A stretch of 64,000 nucleotides of DNA from Saccharothrix syringae (GTDB taxonomy: Bacteria; Actinomycetota; Actinomycetes; Mycobacteriales; Pseudonocardiaceae), in contig NZ_CP034550.1 in assembly GCF_009498035.1 (NCBI RefSeq), positions 9,610,001 to 9,674,000 of the forward strand. Direction: 5' to 3'. This document shows positions 48,286 to 56,566 of the stretch, in pieces (positions within the stretch are counted from its first letter, which is position 1; every line of letters starts with the position of its first letter). Both the position numbers and the translations under genes were made by a program. The notes beneath the pieces were generated by a model. It had not been told where the DNA came from and searched no databases. It saw only the letters and a list, made by a program, of their open reading frames with translations.

Positions 48286-49128
48286 ATGTTCCGGCGAGTA
48301 GCGATTGTCACGGACTCCACCGCGTGCCTGCCGCCGCAGTTGACCGAGAAGCTCGGCATCACCGTGGCGCAGATCCAGGTCCGCATCGGCGAGTGGGTGG
48401 ACGACGAGATCCGCATCCCGGTGCCCCGGCTCGTGGACGCCCTGCGCGGGCAGGTCGACGTGACCACCTCGCCGCCCGACCCCGGCGCGTTCTTCTGGGC
48501 CTACTCCGACGCGGTGGCCGCCGGCGTGGACGCGGTCGTGTCCCTGCACGTGTCGACCGGGCTGTCGGAGACCGTGGAGGCGGCGCGGCAGGCGGCCACC
48601 CAGGTGCGCGTGCCGGTCCACGTGGTGGACACCCAGACCTGCGGGATGAGCCTGGGCTACGCGGTCGTGTCCGCGGCCACCGTGGCCGCCGCGGGCGGTG
48701 ACGTGGACCAGGTGCTCTCCGCCGCCGCGCACACCGCGCACCGCAGCACCGAGCTGATCTACGTGGACACGCTGGAGTACCTGAAGCGGGGCGGGAAGAT
48801 CGGGCGGGCTACCGCGCTGCTGGGCTCGGCGCTGTCGATGAAGCCGCTGCTGACCGTGACCGACGGGCAGATCGCGCCGCTGGACCGGGCGCTCGGCGCG
48901 GAGCGCGCGGTGCGCAAGCTGGTCGACATCGCGGTGCGGCGGGCGGGCGCCGCGGAGGTCGACATCGCGGTGGAGCACTTCGACGCGGTCGAGCGGGCGC
49001 AGACGGTGATGGAGTCGCTGCGCGAGAAGCTGCCCCGCGTGCGCCGGTTCCTGCTCACCCAGGTCAGCTCGGCGATCGGCGCGCACGTCGGGCCGGGCGC
49101 GCTGGGTGTGACCGTTTCGCCGGTTTAG
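48286..49128 (+). CDS. DegV family fatty-acid-binding protein
   Basis: 280 residues. The DegV signature opens the protein (VAIVTDSTACLPPQLTEKLG). VTTSPPDPGAFFWAYSDAVA, SLHVSTGLSETVEAARQAAT, VVDTQTCGMSLGYAVVSAAT and EYLKRGGKIGRATALLGSAL follow in family order. DegV proteins bind a single fatty acid and in Firmicutes hand it to fatty-acid kinase (FakA). No fakA is nearby, so the pathway role here is unclear. Start ATG 48286 in the divergent gap with etfBA. A small peptide gene follows at 71 bp. Confidence 0.9.
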   Translation: MFRRVAIVTDSTACLPPQLTEKLGITVAQIQVRIGEWVDDEIRIPVPRLVDALRGQVDVTTSPPDPGAFFWAYSDAVAAGVDAVVSLHVSTGLSETVEAARQAATQVRVPVHVVDTQTCGMSLGYAVVSAATVAAAGGDVDQVLSAAAHTAHRSTELIYVDTLEYLKRGGKIGRATALLGSALSMKPLLTVTDGQIAPLDRALGAERAVRKLVDIAVRRAGAAEVDIAVEHFDAVERAQTVMESLREKLPRVRRFLLTQVSSAIGAHVGPGALGVTVSPV

Positions 49129-49199
49129 AGGTTTTCGGAACTCCCGGTCGCGTTTGGCCGTTGGACGGACAGGGAAGCACGACTGCAAGGAGGTGGGTC

Positions 49200-49343
49200 A
49201 TGGCTTCGCTGTTCAACAAGATCGCGGCGTTCGCCCGCAGCCCTCAGGGGCGGCGGTTGGTCGACCAGGCCAAGTACATGGCGCGCGACCCGCGCAACCG
49301 CGCCAAGGCGCAGGAGCTGATGCGGAAGTTCCGCAAGCGCTGA
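49200..49343 (+). CDS. 47-residue basic small protein
   Basis: MASLFNKIAAFARSPQGRRL followed by VDQAKYMARDPRNRAKAQEL and MRKFRKR. It has a net positive charge with no membrane segment; a short amphipathic helical start is likely. A perfect AAGGAGGTG site ends three bases before the ATG, one of the strongest in the window. The frame is clean and codon bias is normal. Such short basic proteins next to degV recur in actinobacteria by my recollection. Function unknown. Confidence 0.78.
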   Translation: MASLFNKIAAFARSPQGRRLVDQAKYMARDPRNRAKAQELMRKFRKR

Positions 49344-49429
49344 AGTTCGGCGGGCGCCGAGCCGGCCGAAGGGCTGGGCCCCGGGAGGCCGGAGCCGCCG
49401 AGGGCTGAGCCGCCAAGGGGTCGAACCCG

Positions 49430-50098
49430 CTAGGAGTTGGACTTCCGGCGGGCGTCCTCGAACGTGCGCAGGTAGCGCAGCCGGAACTCGGTCGCGTCCG
49501 GCAGCGGGAACGGCCGGGTCGGCGGCTCCGCCGCCGGCTCCCGGTCGGTCGACGGCTGTTCCGCGGCGGGTGCCGGCGCCCCCGGTCCGGGATCGGGCCC
49601 GGGGTGCGCCGGCACTTCCACGAGCACGGGTTCGGGCACGGCGGGTTCGGTGCGGACGGGCTCGGGCGCCGCGGGTTCGGTGCCGGCGGGCTCAGGCAGG
49701 GTAGGTCCGGTCCGGTCGGATTCGGCCTGCTCGGCCTGGTCCGCCTCGGCCTGGTCCGGTTCGGGCAGGGCGGGCACCACGTGCATCCGGCGCACCCGGT
49801 CCAGCACCACCGGTTCCTCGACCTCCACGTCGGGCACCAGCGCCAGCACGGGCCGGGTCGGCTTCCGCTCGGGCGGCACGGTCGGCAGGCCGATCACCGG
49901 GTTGCGGTGGATCGGCCTGCTCACGTAGTCCTCCGGTGGCCAGCGCAGCTCCCGCGGCTCCCGCCCCGCCGCCGGTCCCGGCGCGGGCCCGACCTCGGGT
50001 TCGGGCGGTTCACGCCGGAGCATGACCGCCGTGAGCACGCACCCCGCGGCGAACGACAGGGCGCACGCCCCGATCACGAACGCGACCGCACCGGACAT
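49430..50098 (-). CDS. Single-pass Pro/Glu-rich membrane protein
   Basis: 222 residues. The N-terminus is one hydrophobic helix (MSGAVAFVIGACALSFAAGC, then VLTAVMLRR) followed by a disordered Pro/Ala/Glu tail with PALPEPDQAEADQAEQAE and EPVRTEPAVPEPV-like repeats. A conserved-looking end, DATEFRLRYLRTFEDARRK, closes it. The tail repeats look like they arose by expansion. It is the third gene of an apparent operon behind the DivIVA-like gene. No family recognised; a membrane-tethered scaffold is one possibility. Confidence 0.68.
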   Translation of the reverse strand: MSGAVAFVIGACALSFAAGCVLTAVMLRREPPEPEVGPAPGPAAGREPRELRWPPEDYVSRPIHRNPVIGLPTVPPERKPTRPVLALVPDVEVEEPVVLDRVRRMHVVPALPEPDQAEADQAEQAESDRTGPTLPEPAGTEPAAPEPVRTEPAVPEPVLVEVPAHPGPDPGPGAPAPAAEQPSTDREPAAEPPTRPFPLPDATEFRLRYLRTFEDARRKSNS

Positions 50099-50107
50099 CA
50101 GCGACCC

Positions 50108-50545
50108 CTACCCGACGAGCACGTCGACTTGCGGCCCGCCGTCGGACGGCGGGCCCCACACCGGGTCGACCACGACCCGGGTGGTGGTGGCTTCGGCCGG
50201 CACGCCCCTCCCGACCAGGAACTCCGGCACGGGCCGCGCCCGCCGCCGGGCGAGCAGGTCGCCCACGCCGAGCCGCACGGCCTCGCCGCCGTTGCCGCGG
50301 AACGGCCCGAGCACGTCGCGGCGCGGCGGCCCGGGGGTGGGCGGCCGTGGCGTCGCGACGGGCCGCACGGTGGGGCGCACCGGCTGCTCCGTCGGCCGCG
50401 CCGGGCCGGGGCTGGGCGGCGGTGGGAACGGCAGCGCCCCGGCCGGCCCCTCGCCGCAGAGGGCCAGCCCGAGCGCGACGATCCCGGCGGGCACCACGAG
50501 CAGCCCCGCCGGCAGCGGCAGGACCGGCGGCCTCCCGCGCACCAT
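50108..50545 (-). CDS. Small anchored Pro/Arg-rich protein
   Basis: 145 residues. It starts MVRGRPPVLPLPAGLLVVPA with a hydrophobic helix, then FPPPPSPGPARPTEQPVRPT and a compact end with RNGGEAVRLGVGDLLARRRA-like, then VDPVWGPPSDGGPQVDVLVG. The ATG (50545) overlaps the stop of the coiled-coil gene upstream (TGATG), and the next gene starts 9 bp after the stop. Coupling suggests a shared role, but the product is not recognised. Confidence 0.6.
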   Translation of the reverse strand: MVRGRPPVLPLPAGLLVVPAGIVALGLALCGEGPAGALPFPPPPSPGPARPTEQPVRPTVRPVATPRPPTPGPPRRDVLGPFRGNGGEAVRLGVGDLLARRRARPVPEFLVGRGVPAEATTTRVVVDPVWGPPSDGGPQVDVLVG

Positions 50546-51690
50546 CAAGCCCCCACCCGGCGACCAGTGCCGGGCTCGCCCGCGCCGACCTGGCCGGGCC
50601 CGTGACCGTCGACCGCGCGACCGTCCACAGCACGGTCGTCGACCGCGCGACCGTCGAGCCCGTGCCCATCGACCGCGCGACCGTCCGCAGCACGGCCCTG
50701 CGCGTGCCGTCCGTCGGCCACCTGGCCGGCGCCCGCGTCGGCCTGCCGCGCGGTCGTCTGCTCCGGGATCAGGCTCGGCACGCGGCCCGCCGCCGCCTCC
50801 AGCGCGTCGCGCGAGGCGGCCAGCTGGTCGGCCACCGCGCCGCGCAGCTCCTCCAGCTCCTCGGTGCGCTGCCGGACCTCCTCCAGCCGCCGGTGCGCCT
50901 CCCGGGCGGCCAGCTTGACCAGGAACGACGCCCGCGTCCTGGCCAGCTCCTCCTGCTCGGCGAAGTGCTGCTCGGCCTCGTGGCGCCGCCGGTTCATGCT
51001 CAGCTCGAAGAAGTTCTGCACCTTGGCGCGCCGGGCGTCCGACTCGGCCTCCAGCCGGTCGCACCGCTCGGCGGTCTCGCGCAGCAGCCGGTCCGCGTCC
51101 TGCTGCGCCCGCGCCACGGCGGCCTCGCACTCGGCGTCGACCTCCTCGGCGCGCGCCCTCAGGTGCGCCTCGACCTCGGCGCGGCGGCGCTCCAGGGCGA
51201 CCTCGCGCTGGTCCAGCTCGGCGGCCCGCCGGTTGGCGGCCTCGCGCTGCTCGCGGACCTCGGCGTCGGCGGTGGCGCGCATGGCCTCGATCCGGGCCTC
51301 CACCTCGCGCACCCGCTCGGCCAGCTCCACCTCGGCCCGCTGGCGCCGGGCCTCCACCTCGCGCTCGGCGGTCAGCCGCAGCTCGTTGGCCTCGTCCTCG
51401 GCCAGCAGCAGCATCCGGTGCATGCGCTCGGTGGCGCCCGCGGTGGTGCCCGGCGACTTCTCCAGCCGCTCGACGCGGGTGCGCGCCTCCTCCAGGTCGC
51501 GCCTGGTCATCTCCAGCAGCTTGCGCAGGTCGGCCGCCTGGGCCAGGGCCTCCTCGCGGTCGGCGCTGGTGTACCTCAGCTGCTCCTCCAGCTGTTCCAG
51601 GTGCTCGATCACCTGCTTGCGGTGGAATCCTCGGTAGACGACGTCGAAACCCGCGTGCAGCGGAACGATCTCCGGTTCTTTCGCACCCAT
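50545..51690 (-). CDS. DivIVA-like coiled-coil protein
   Basis: 381 residues. The N-terminal block HAGFDVVYRGFHRKQVIEHL, then EQLEEQLRYTSADREEALAQ, resembles the DivIVA/Wag31 membrane-binding head. A long coiled coil (about residues 60-310) rich in Glu/Arg/Ala follows. The C-terminus has short DGRAVDGHG-type repeats that differ from the rest and come from a tandem DNA repeat near 50600-50700. DivIVA-type proteins mark cell poles and curved membranes and organise apical growth in actinomycetes. This is probably a paralogue rather than the main DivIVA. Start ATG 51690. Confidence 0.72.
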   Translation of the reverse strand: MGAKEPEIVPLHAGFDVVYRGFHRKQVIEHLEQLEEQLRYTSADREEALAQAADLRKLLEMTRRDLEEARTRVERLEKSPGTTAGATERMHRMLLLAEDEANELRLTAEREVEARRQRAEVELAERVREVEARIEAMRATADAEVREQREAANRRAAELDQREVALERRRAEVEAHLRARAEEVDAECEAAVARAQQDADRLLRETAERCDRLEAESDARRAKVQNFFELSMNRRRHEAEQHFAEQEELARTRASFLVKLAAREAHRRLEEVRQRTEELEELRGAVADQLAASRDALEAAAGRVPSLIPEQTTARQADAGAGQVADGRHAQGRAADGRAVDGHGLDGRAVDDRAVDGRAVDGHGPGQVGAGEPGTGRRVGA

Positions 51691-52007
51691 GGCGGCCCCA
51701 CTCGTTTGTGAAGATTGGCCGAGGGTACCGAGGACGCGGCACCCCCTCCAGCGCTTGACCGGTCGGGGCTACCCCGCCCGAGCAGCCCCGATGCGCGCCG
51801 GATCAGGACAAACACCATCGTGGGAGATCAACACGATATGGGCCCTAGTCACTCGATGGTGTTGTTTCCGGGACAAAGGAACGCCGCACAAGAATGCCCA
51901 AAGCCGCCAACACACCGTAATCAGGCCGAGTGGATTCACACGAAAAAGTGAACCTTCAACCGACAGCCGCTTGCTACCCATCAGTAACGAGGAACTAGGC
52001 TGCCCGG
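51691..52007. promoter_or_regulatory. Divergent promoter region with a 10-bp inverted repeat
   Basis: A 317-bp gap, less GC-rich than neighbours. AACACCATCG (51811-51820) and CGATGGTGTT (51854-51863) are perfect inverted copies, with flanking partial complementarity. The region should contain promoters for the DivIVA-like operon to the left and the methyltransferase/GH57/GT4 operon to the right. No gene is supported. Confidence 0.6.
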
Positions 52008-52754
52008 GTGACCGTCGAGCCGCTGCCCCTCACCGGTGAGCGCACCGTGCCCGGGATCGTCGAGGAGAACTACTGGTTCAGGCGCCACGAGGCGGCCTAC
52101 CTGGACCTGGTGCGGCACTGCGCCGGCGCGGTGGTGCTGGAGGCGGGCTGCGGCGAGGGCTACGGCGCCGCGCTGGTCGCCGAGCGGGCGGCCCGGGTCG
52201 TCGCCCTCGACTACGACGAGCAGACCGCCGCGCACGCCCACCGCGCCTACCCCGGCCTGGCCGTGGTGCGCGGCAACCTGGCGGCGCTGCCGCTGCGGGG
52301 CGCCAGCGTGGACGTGGTGGCGAACCTCCAGGTCATCGAGCACCTGTGGGACCAGGAGGGCTTCCTGGCCGAGTGCGCCAGGGTGCTGCGGCCCGGCGGC
52401 AGGCTGCTGGTCACCACGCCGAACCGGATCACCTTCTCCCCCGGCCGCGACACCCCGCTCAACCCCTTCCACACCCGCGAGCTGGCACCCGGCGAGCTGC
52501 GCGATTTGCTGGTCGGCGCGGGCCTGGAGGTGGAGGTGCTGGCCGGGCTGCGGCACGGGCCCGCGCTGCGCGAGCTGGACGCGGCGTTCGGCGGCTCGCT
52601 CATCGACGCGCAGGTCGCCGTGGTGCTGGGCGGCGGCGCGTGGCCGGCCGACCTGCTGGCCGCCGTGGCCTCGGTGCGCAGCGCGGACTTCGAGATCACC
52701 ACCGACGACCTGGACGCCTCGCTCGACCTGGTGGCCGTGGCGGTGCGCGGGTGA
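52008..52754 (+). CDS. SAM-dependent methyltransferase (MGLP-type, Rv3030-like)
   Basis: A 248-residue class I methyltransferase. VVLEAGCGEGYGAALVAERA is motif I with DYDEQTAAH as the acidic post-I, and SVDVVANLQVIEHLWDQEGF holds motif II. The first gene of a three-gene set with GH57 and GT4, in the same order as M. tuberculosis Rv3030-Rv3032 where the cluster makes the methylated polysaccharide MGLP. Sugar O-methylation is therefore the leading idea. Start GTG 52008. Its stop overlaps the GH57 start (GTGA). Confidence 0.87.
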   Translation: MTVEPLPLTGERTVPGIVEENYWFRRHEAAYLDLVRHCAGAVVLEAGCGEGYGAALVAERAARVVALDYDEQTAAHAHRAYPGLAVVRGNLAALPLRGASVDVVANLQVIEHLWDQEGFLAECARVLRPGGRLLVTTPNRITFSPGRDTPLNPFHTRELAPGELRDLLVGAGLEVEVLAGLRHGPALRELDAAFGGSLIDAQVAVVLGGGAWPADLLAAVASVRSADFEITTDDLDASLDLVAVAVRG

Positions 52755-54259
52755 GCACCGGGGGTTCCGAGGGCACCTTCTGCCTGGTCCTGCACAGCCA
52801 CCTGCCGTGGCTGGCGCACCACGGCGCCTGGCCGGTCGGCGAGGAGTGGCTCTACCAGGCGTGGGCGCACTCCTACCTGCCGGTGGTCGACCTGCTGGAG
52901 CGGTTCGCCGCCGAGGGCCGCGAGGACGTGCTCACGCTGGGCGTCACCCCGGTCCTGGCCGCGCAGCTCGACGACCCGTACTGCCTGCGCGGGCTGCACG
53001 ACTGGCTGGGCGACTGGCAGTTGCGCGCGCACGGCGCCGCGCCCCGGCTGCCCGACCTGGCCGCGCGCGAGCACCGGGCCTCGGCGTGGGCGCTGGAGAG
53101 GTTCGAGGCGCGGTGGCGGCACGGCTTCTCGCCGGTGCTGCGGTCCCTGGTGGGCTCGCGGGTGGTCGAGCTGCTGGGCGGTCCGGCCGCGCACCCGTTC
53201 CAGCCGCTGCTCGACCCGCGGCTGCGGGCGTTCTCCCTGCGCACCGGCCTGGCCGACACGGCGCTGCGGCTCGGCTCGGCCCCCGAGGGCATCTGGGCGC
53301 CGGAGTGCGCGTACGCGCCGGGCATGGAGCACGACTACGCGCGGGCGGGCGTGCGGCGGTTCCTGGTGGACGGCCCGTCGCTGCGCGGCGACACCGCCGC
53401 CGGCCGGCCGGTGGGCACCTCGGACGTGGTGTGCTTCGGGCGGGACCTGGAGGTGTCGTACCGGGTGTGGTCGCCGCGGGTCGGCTACCCGGGCGACCCG
53501 GCGTACCGGGACTTCCACACCTACGACCACGCCAGCGGGCTCAAGCCGGCCCGCGTCACCGGCAAGAACGTGGCGCCGCGGGACAAGCGGCCCTACGACC
53601 CGGTCGCGGCGGACGCGGCGGTGCGGCGGCACGCGGCGGACTTCGTGGACACGGTCGTGGCGCGGCTGCGGGCGCTGAAGGAGCGGCACGGCAGGCCGTC
53701 GCTGGTCGTCGCCGCGTACGACACCGAGCTGTACGGGCACTGGTGGCACGAGGGCCCGCGGTGGCTGGAGGCCGTGCTGCGGGCGCTGCCGGAGGCCGGG
53801 GTGCGGGTGACCACGCTGCGCGGCGCGGTCGAGGCGGGGCACGTGGGCGCGCCGGTCGAGGTGCCGCCGTCGTCGTGGGGCGCGGGCAAGGACTGGCACG
53901 TGTGGAACGGGCCGCAGGTCGCCGACATCGTCGCGGGCAACGAGGGGGTCCAGCGGGAGCTGCTGGCGCTCGACCTGGCCGGGCCGGCGCGCTCGGCGGT
54001 GGCCGACCAGGCGGTGCGGGAGGCGTTGCTGGCGCTGTCCAGCGACTGGGCGTTCATGGTCACCAAGGACTCGGCGGCCGACTACGCCCGGTACCGGGCC
54101 AAGGTGCACGCGGAGCGGTTCGCCGAGCTGGCCGCGCTGCTGCGGGCCGGGCGCGGCGCGCGGCGGGCCGCGGAGCTGCGACGGGTCGACGGGCCGTTCG
54201 GGCACCTCGACGCCCGCGGCCTGGCCGGTGGTTGGGAGGATGGGCCATGCGCGTGCTGA
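52751..54259 (+). CDS. GH57 1,4-alpha-glucan branching enzyme-type protein
   Basis: 502 residues. FCLVLHSHLPWLAHHGAWPV is the first GH57 block. The nucleophile Glu185 lies in EGIWAPECAYAPG and the acid Asp324 in VVAAYDTELYGHWWHEGP. Three helical blocks and a C-terminal cap (LALSSDWAFMVTKDSAADYA) follow. In M. tuberculosis the counterpart Rv3031 acts in glucan branching of the polymethylated polysaccharide pathway. Start GTG 52751, coupled to the methyltransferase stop. Its stop lies 13 bp past the GT4 start, so all three genes are translationally linked. Confidence 0.92.
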   Translation: MSTGGSEGTFCLVLHSHLPWLAHHGAWPVGEEWLYQAWAHSYLPVVDLLERFAAEGREDVLTLGVTPVLAAQLDDPYCLRGLHDWLGDWQLRAHGAAPRLPDLAAREHRASAWALERFEARWRHGFSPVLRSLVGSRVVELLGGPAAHPFQPLLDPRLRAFSLRTGLADTALRLGSAPEGIWAPECAYAPGMEHDYARAGVRRFLVDGPSLRGDTAAGRPVGTSDVVCFGRDLEVSYRVWSPRVGYPGDPAYRDFHTYDHASGLKPARVTGKNVAPRDKRPYDPVAADAAVRRHAADFVDTVVARLRALKERHGRPSLVVAAYDTELYGHWWHEGPRWLEAVLRALPEAGVRVTTLRGAVEAGHVGAPVEVPPSSWGAGKDWHVWNGPQVADIVAGNEGVQRELLALDLAGPARSAVADQAVREALLALSSDWAFMVTKDSAADYARYRAKVHAERFAELAALLRAGRGARRAAELRRVDGPFGHLDARGLAGGWEDGPCAC

Positions 54260-55497
54260 TGTTGTCGTGGGAGTACCCGCCGGTGGTCGTGGGCGGCCTG
54301 GGCCGGCACGTGCACGCGCTGGCGACCTGCCTGGCCGCGCAGGGGCACGAGGTGGTCGTGCTGTGCCGGCAGCCGACGGGCACGGACGCGGCCACGCACC
54401 CGACCACCGACGAGGTCGTCGACGGGGTGCGGCTGGTGCGCGTGGCCGAGGACCCGGCGCACCTGGTGTTCGAGCGCGACCTGGTGGCGTGGACGCTGGC
54501 CATGGGGCACGCGATGACGCGCGCGGGCCTGGCGCTGCTGCGCGGCTGGCGGCCGGACGTGGTGCACGCGCACGACTGGCTGGTGACGCACCCGGCGGTC
54601 GCGCTGGCCGAGGCGAGCGGCGCGCCGCTGGTGGCGACGGTGCACGCGACCGAGGCCGGCCGCCACGGCGGGTGGCTGTCGCAGGTGCTCAACCAGCAGG
54701 TGCACTCGGTGGAGTGGTGGCTGGCCAACCGGGCGGACGCGCTGATCACGTGCTCGGCGGCGATGCGCGCGGAGGTCGCGCACCTGTTCGAGGTGGACGC
54801 GGGCGCGATCACCGTGCTGCACAACGGGATCGAGCCCCGGCGGTGGCGGGTGCGGCCGGCCGGCGTGGCGGAGGCGCGGGCCCGGTACAGCCCCGCGGGC
54901 GAGCCGCTGCTGCTGTTCTTCGGGCGGTTGGAGTGGGAGAAGGGCGTGCAGGACCTGATCGCCGCGCTGCCGAGGGTCCGGCGGTGGTGGCCGGGGACCC
55001 GGGTGGTCGTGGCGGGGACCGGGACGCACCGCGACTGGCTGGTGGAGCAGGCGCGCAAGCACCGGGTGCTGCGGTCGGTGACCTTCGCGGGTCACCTGTC
55101 GGACCGGTCGCTGGCGGCGGTGCTGGCGGCGGCGGACGCGGTGGTGCTGCCGTCGCGGTACGAGCCGTTCGGCATCGTGGCCCTGGAGGCGGCCGCGGCC
55201 GGCGCGCCCCTGGTGGCCTCCACCGCCGGTGGGCTGGGCGAGGTCGTGCTGGACGGGGAGACCGGGTTGTCGTTCGCGCCGGGGGACGTGGACGGGTTGG
55301 CGCGCGCGGTGCGGGCGGTGCTGGACGACCGGCCCGCGGCGGCGCGGCGGGCGCGGGCGGCGAAGGCGCGGCTGGCGACGGACTTCGACTGGGGGCGGAT
55401 CGCCCGGGGGACGGCGGAGGTGTACCGGGCGGCGGAGGTGCGGGCGCACGAGCCGCTGGGGCGGCCGAAGATCGCCACGGGCAACGCGTTCCTGTGA
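54247..55497 (+). CDS. GT4 alpha-glucosyltransferase (Rv3032-like)
   Basis: A 416-residue glycosyltransferase of the GT-B fold. The N-terminal block VLMLSWEYPPVVVGGLGRHV is the usual acceptor loop. The GT4 donor signature is in LLFFGRLEWEKGVQDLIAAL and the E-x7-E motif is SRYEPFGIVALEAAAAGAPL. Counterparts elongate alpha-1,4-glucan in mycobacterial MGLP and glycogen-like polymers. Start ATG 54247 overlaps the GH57 gene by 13 bp. The cluster is then interrupted by unrelated genes before the hexapeptide acyltransferase at 60 kb. Confidence 0.92.
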   Translation: MRVLMLSWEYPPVVVGGLGRHVHALATCLAAQGHEVVVLCRQPTGTDAATHPTTDEVVDGVRLVRVAEDPAHLVFERDLVAWTLAMGHAMTRAGLALLRGWRPDVVHAHDWLVTHPAVALAEASGAPLVATVHATEAGRHGGWLSQVLNQQVHSVEWWLANRADALITCSAAMRAEVAHLFEVDAGAITVLHNGIEPRRWRVRPAGVAEARARYSPAGEPLLLFFGRLEWEKGVQDLIAALPRVRRWWPGTRVVVAGTGTHRDWLVEQARKHRVLRSVTFAGHLSDRSLAAVLAAADAVVLPSRYEPFGIVALEAAAAGAPLVASTAGGLGEVVLDGETGLSFAPGDVDGLARAVRAVLDDRPAAARRARAAKARLATDFDWGRIARGTAEVYRAAEVRAHEPLGRPKIATGNAFL

Positions 55498-55594
55498 TCC
55501 ACCACGTCCCGCAGCCGCGCCGGCGACCCTGGGACCGGTGATCGGGGCGGTGCGCGGAGGTCCGACGCGACATCCGCCGTAATGCGGTCACCGG

Positions 55595-55691
55595 TTCCGT
55601 TGGGCGGAATCGGCGCCGGAACGGATCGCCGGAGGACCACTTCGATCACGGTTCCGCCGGGTTCGCCCACCTCCGTTTCCGCCCAACGGAA
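55595..55691. promoter_or_regulatory. Paired IclR-type operators
   Basis: TTCCG-TTGGG-CGGAA (55595-55609) and TTCCG-CCCAA-CGGAA (55677-55691) are 5-5-5 palindromes, inverted copies of one another. A 17-bp block (GGTTCCGTTGGGCGGAA) is repeated in reverse complement, and the centres are 82 bp apart, near eight helical turns. They sit in the gap in front of the iclR-type gene. Looping-based autoregulation is a reasonable inference. Confidence 0.72.
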
Positions 55692-55763
55692 CCGAACCCT
55701 GTGCCTACTCGCGCGTCACCGGGATGCTCCGGGCCAACACGAGGCCGCTGATCCGGAGGACGG

Positions 55764-56564
55764 ATGGGCAACAGGGGTAACGGTCGCTCGGTCACGTCGC
55801 GCGCGCTGGACCTGCTCGGCGCGTTCGACGTCGAGCACCCGACTTTGACGCTGAGCGAGCTGGCCGCGCGGTGCGGCATGCCCAAGGCGACGGCGCACCG
55901 GCTGGTGGGGGAGCTGGAGGCGTGGCGGGCGCTGGAGCGCAACGCCGACAACCGCTACCAGGTCGGCAGCAGGGTGTGGGAGATCGGCCTGCTCTCGCCC
56001 GTGCCGCGCAGGCTGCGGGAGATCGCGATGCCGTTCATGCAGGACCTCTACGAGCGCAGCAAGGAGAACATCCACTTCGCGGTGCGCAAGGGCCACGACG
56101 CGCTCTACATCGCCAAGCTGACCGGGCACCGGGCCGTGCCGATCATCTCGCGCGAGGGCACCCGGCTGCCCCTGCACCCGACCGGGGTGGGCAAGGCGCT
56201 GCTGGCCTTCTCCAGCAGCGAGTTCATCGAGACCTACTGCGCACGACCGCTGGCCCGGTGCACCCGGCACACCATCGTCGAGCCCGGCAGGCTGCGCCGG
56301 GAGCTGGCCTTGGTCCGGGCCCGCGGCTACGCGCTGACCAACGAGGAGATGACGCTCGGGTCGCGCTCGGTGGCCGTCCCGGTGTTCGGCACCGACGGCC
56401 GGGTCGAGGCCGCGCTCGGGGTGGTCATGCACAGCGTGTGCGGCGGCCTCACCCGCCACGTGCCCGACCTCAAGTCCGAGGCGGCCAAGATCACGCAGGC
56501 GATGAACGACCACCGCACGGACCCGTACCCCGGGTTCGTGCACGACCTGCCGCACGAGGGGTAG
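55764..56564 (+). CDS. IclR-family transcriptional regulator
   Basis: A 266-residue regulator. The N-terminal HTH is VTSRALDLLGAFDVEHPTLT, then ELAARCGMPKATAHRLVGEL. The GAF-like effector domain follows (ENIHFAVRKGHDALYIAKLT, PLHPTGVGKALLAFSSSEFI, VPVFGTDGRVEAALGVVMHS). Start ATG 55764. The next gene begins 2 bp after the stop, so the two are cotranscribed. Two palindromic operators lie in the upstream gap and probably serve this protein. Confidence 0.92.
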   Translation: MGNRGNGRSVTSRALDLLGAFDVEHPTLTLSELAARCGMPKATAHRLVGELEAWRALERNADNRYQVGSRVWEIGLLSPVPRRLREIAMPFMQDLYERSKENIHFAVRKGHDALYIAKLTGHRAVPIISREGTRLPLHPTGVGKALLAFSSSEFIETYCARPLARCTRHTIVEPGRLRRELALVRARGYALTNEEMTLGSRSVAVPVFGTDGRVEAALGVVMHSVCGGLTRHVPDLKSEAAKITQAMNDHRTDPYPGFVHDLPHEG

Positions 56565-56566
56565 CC

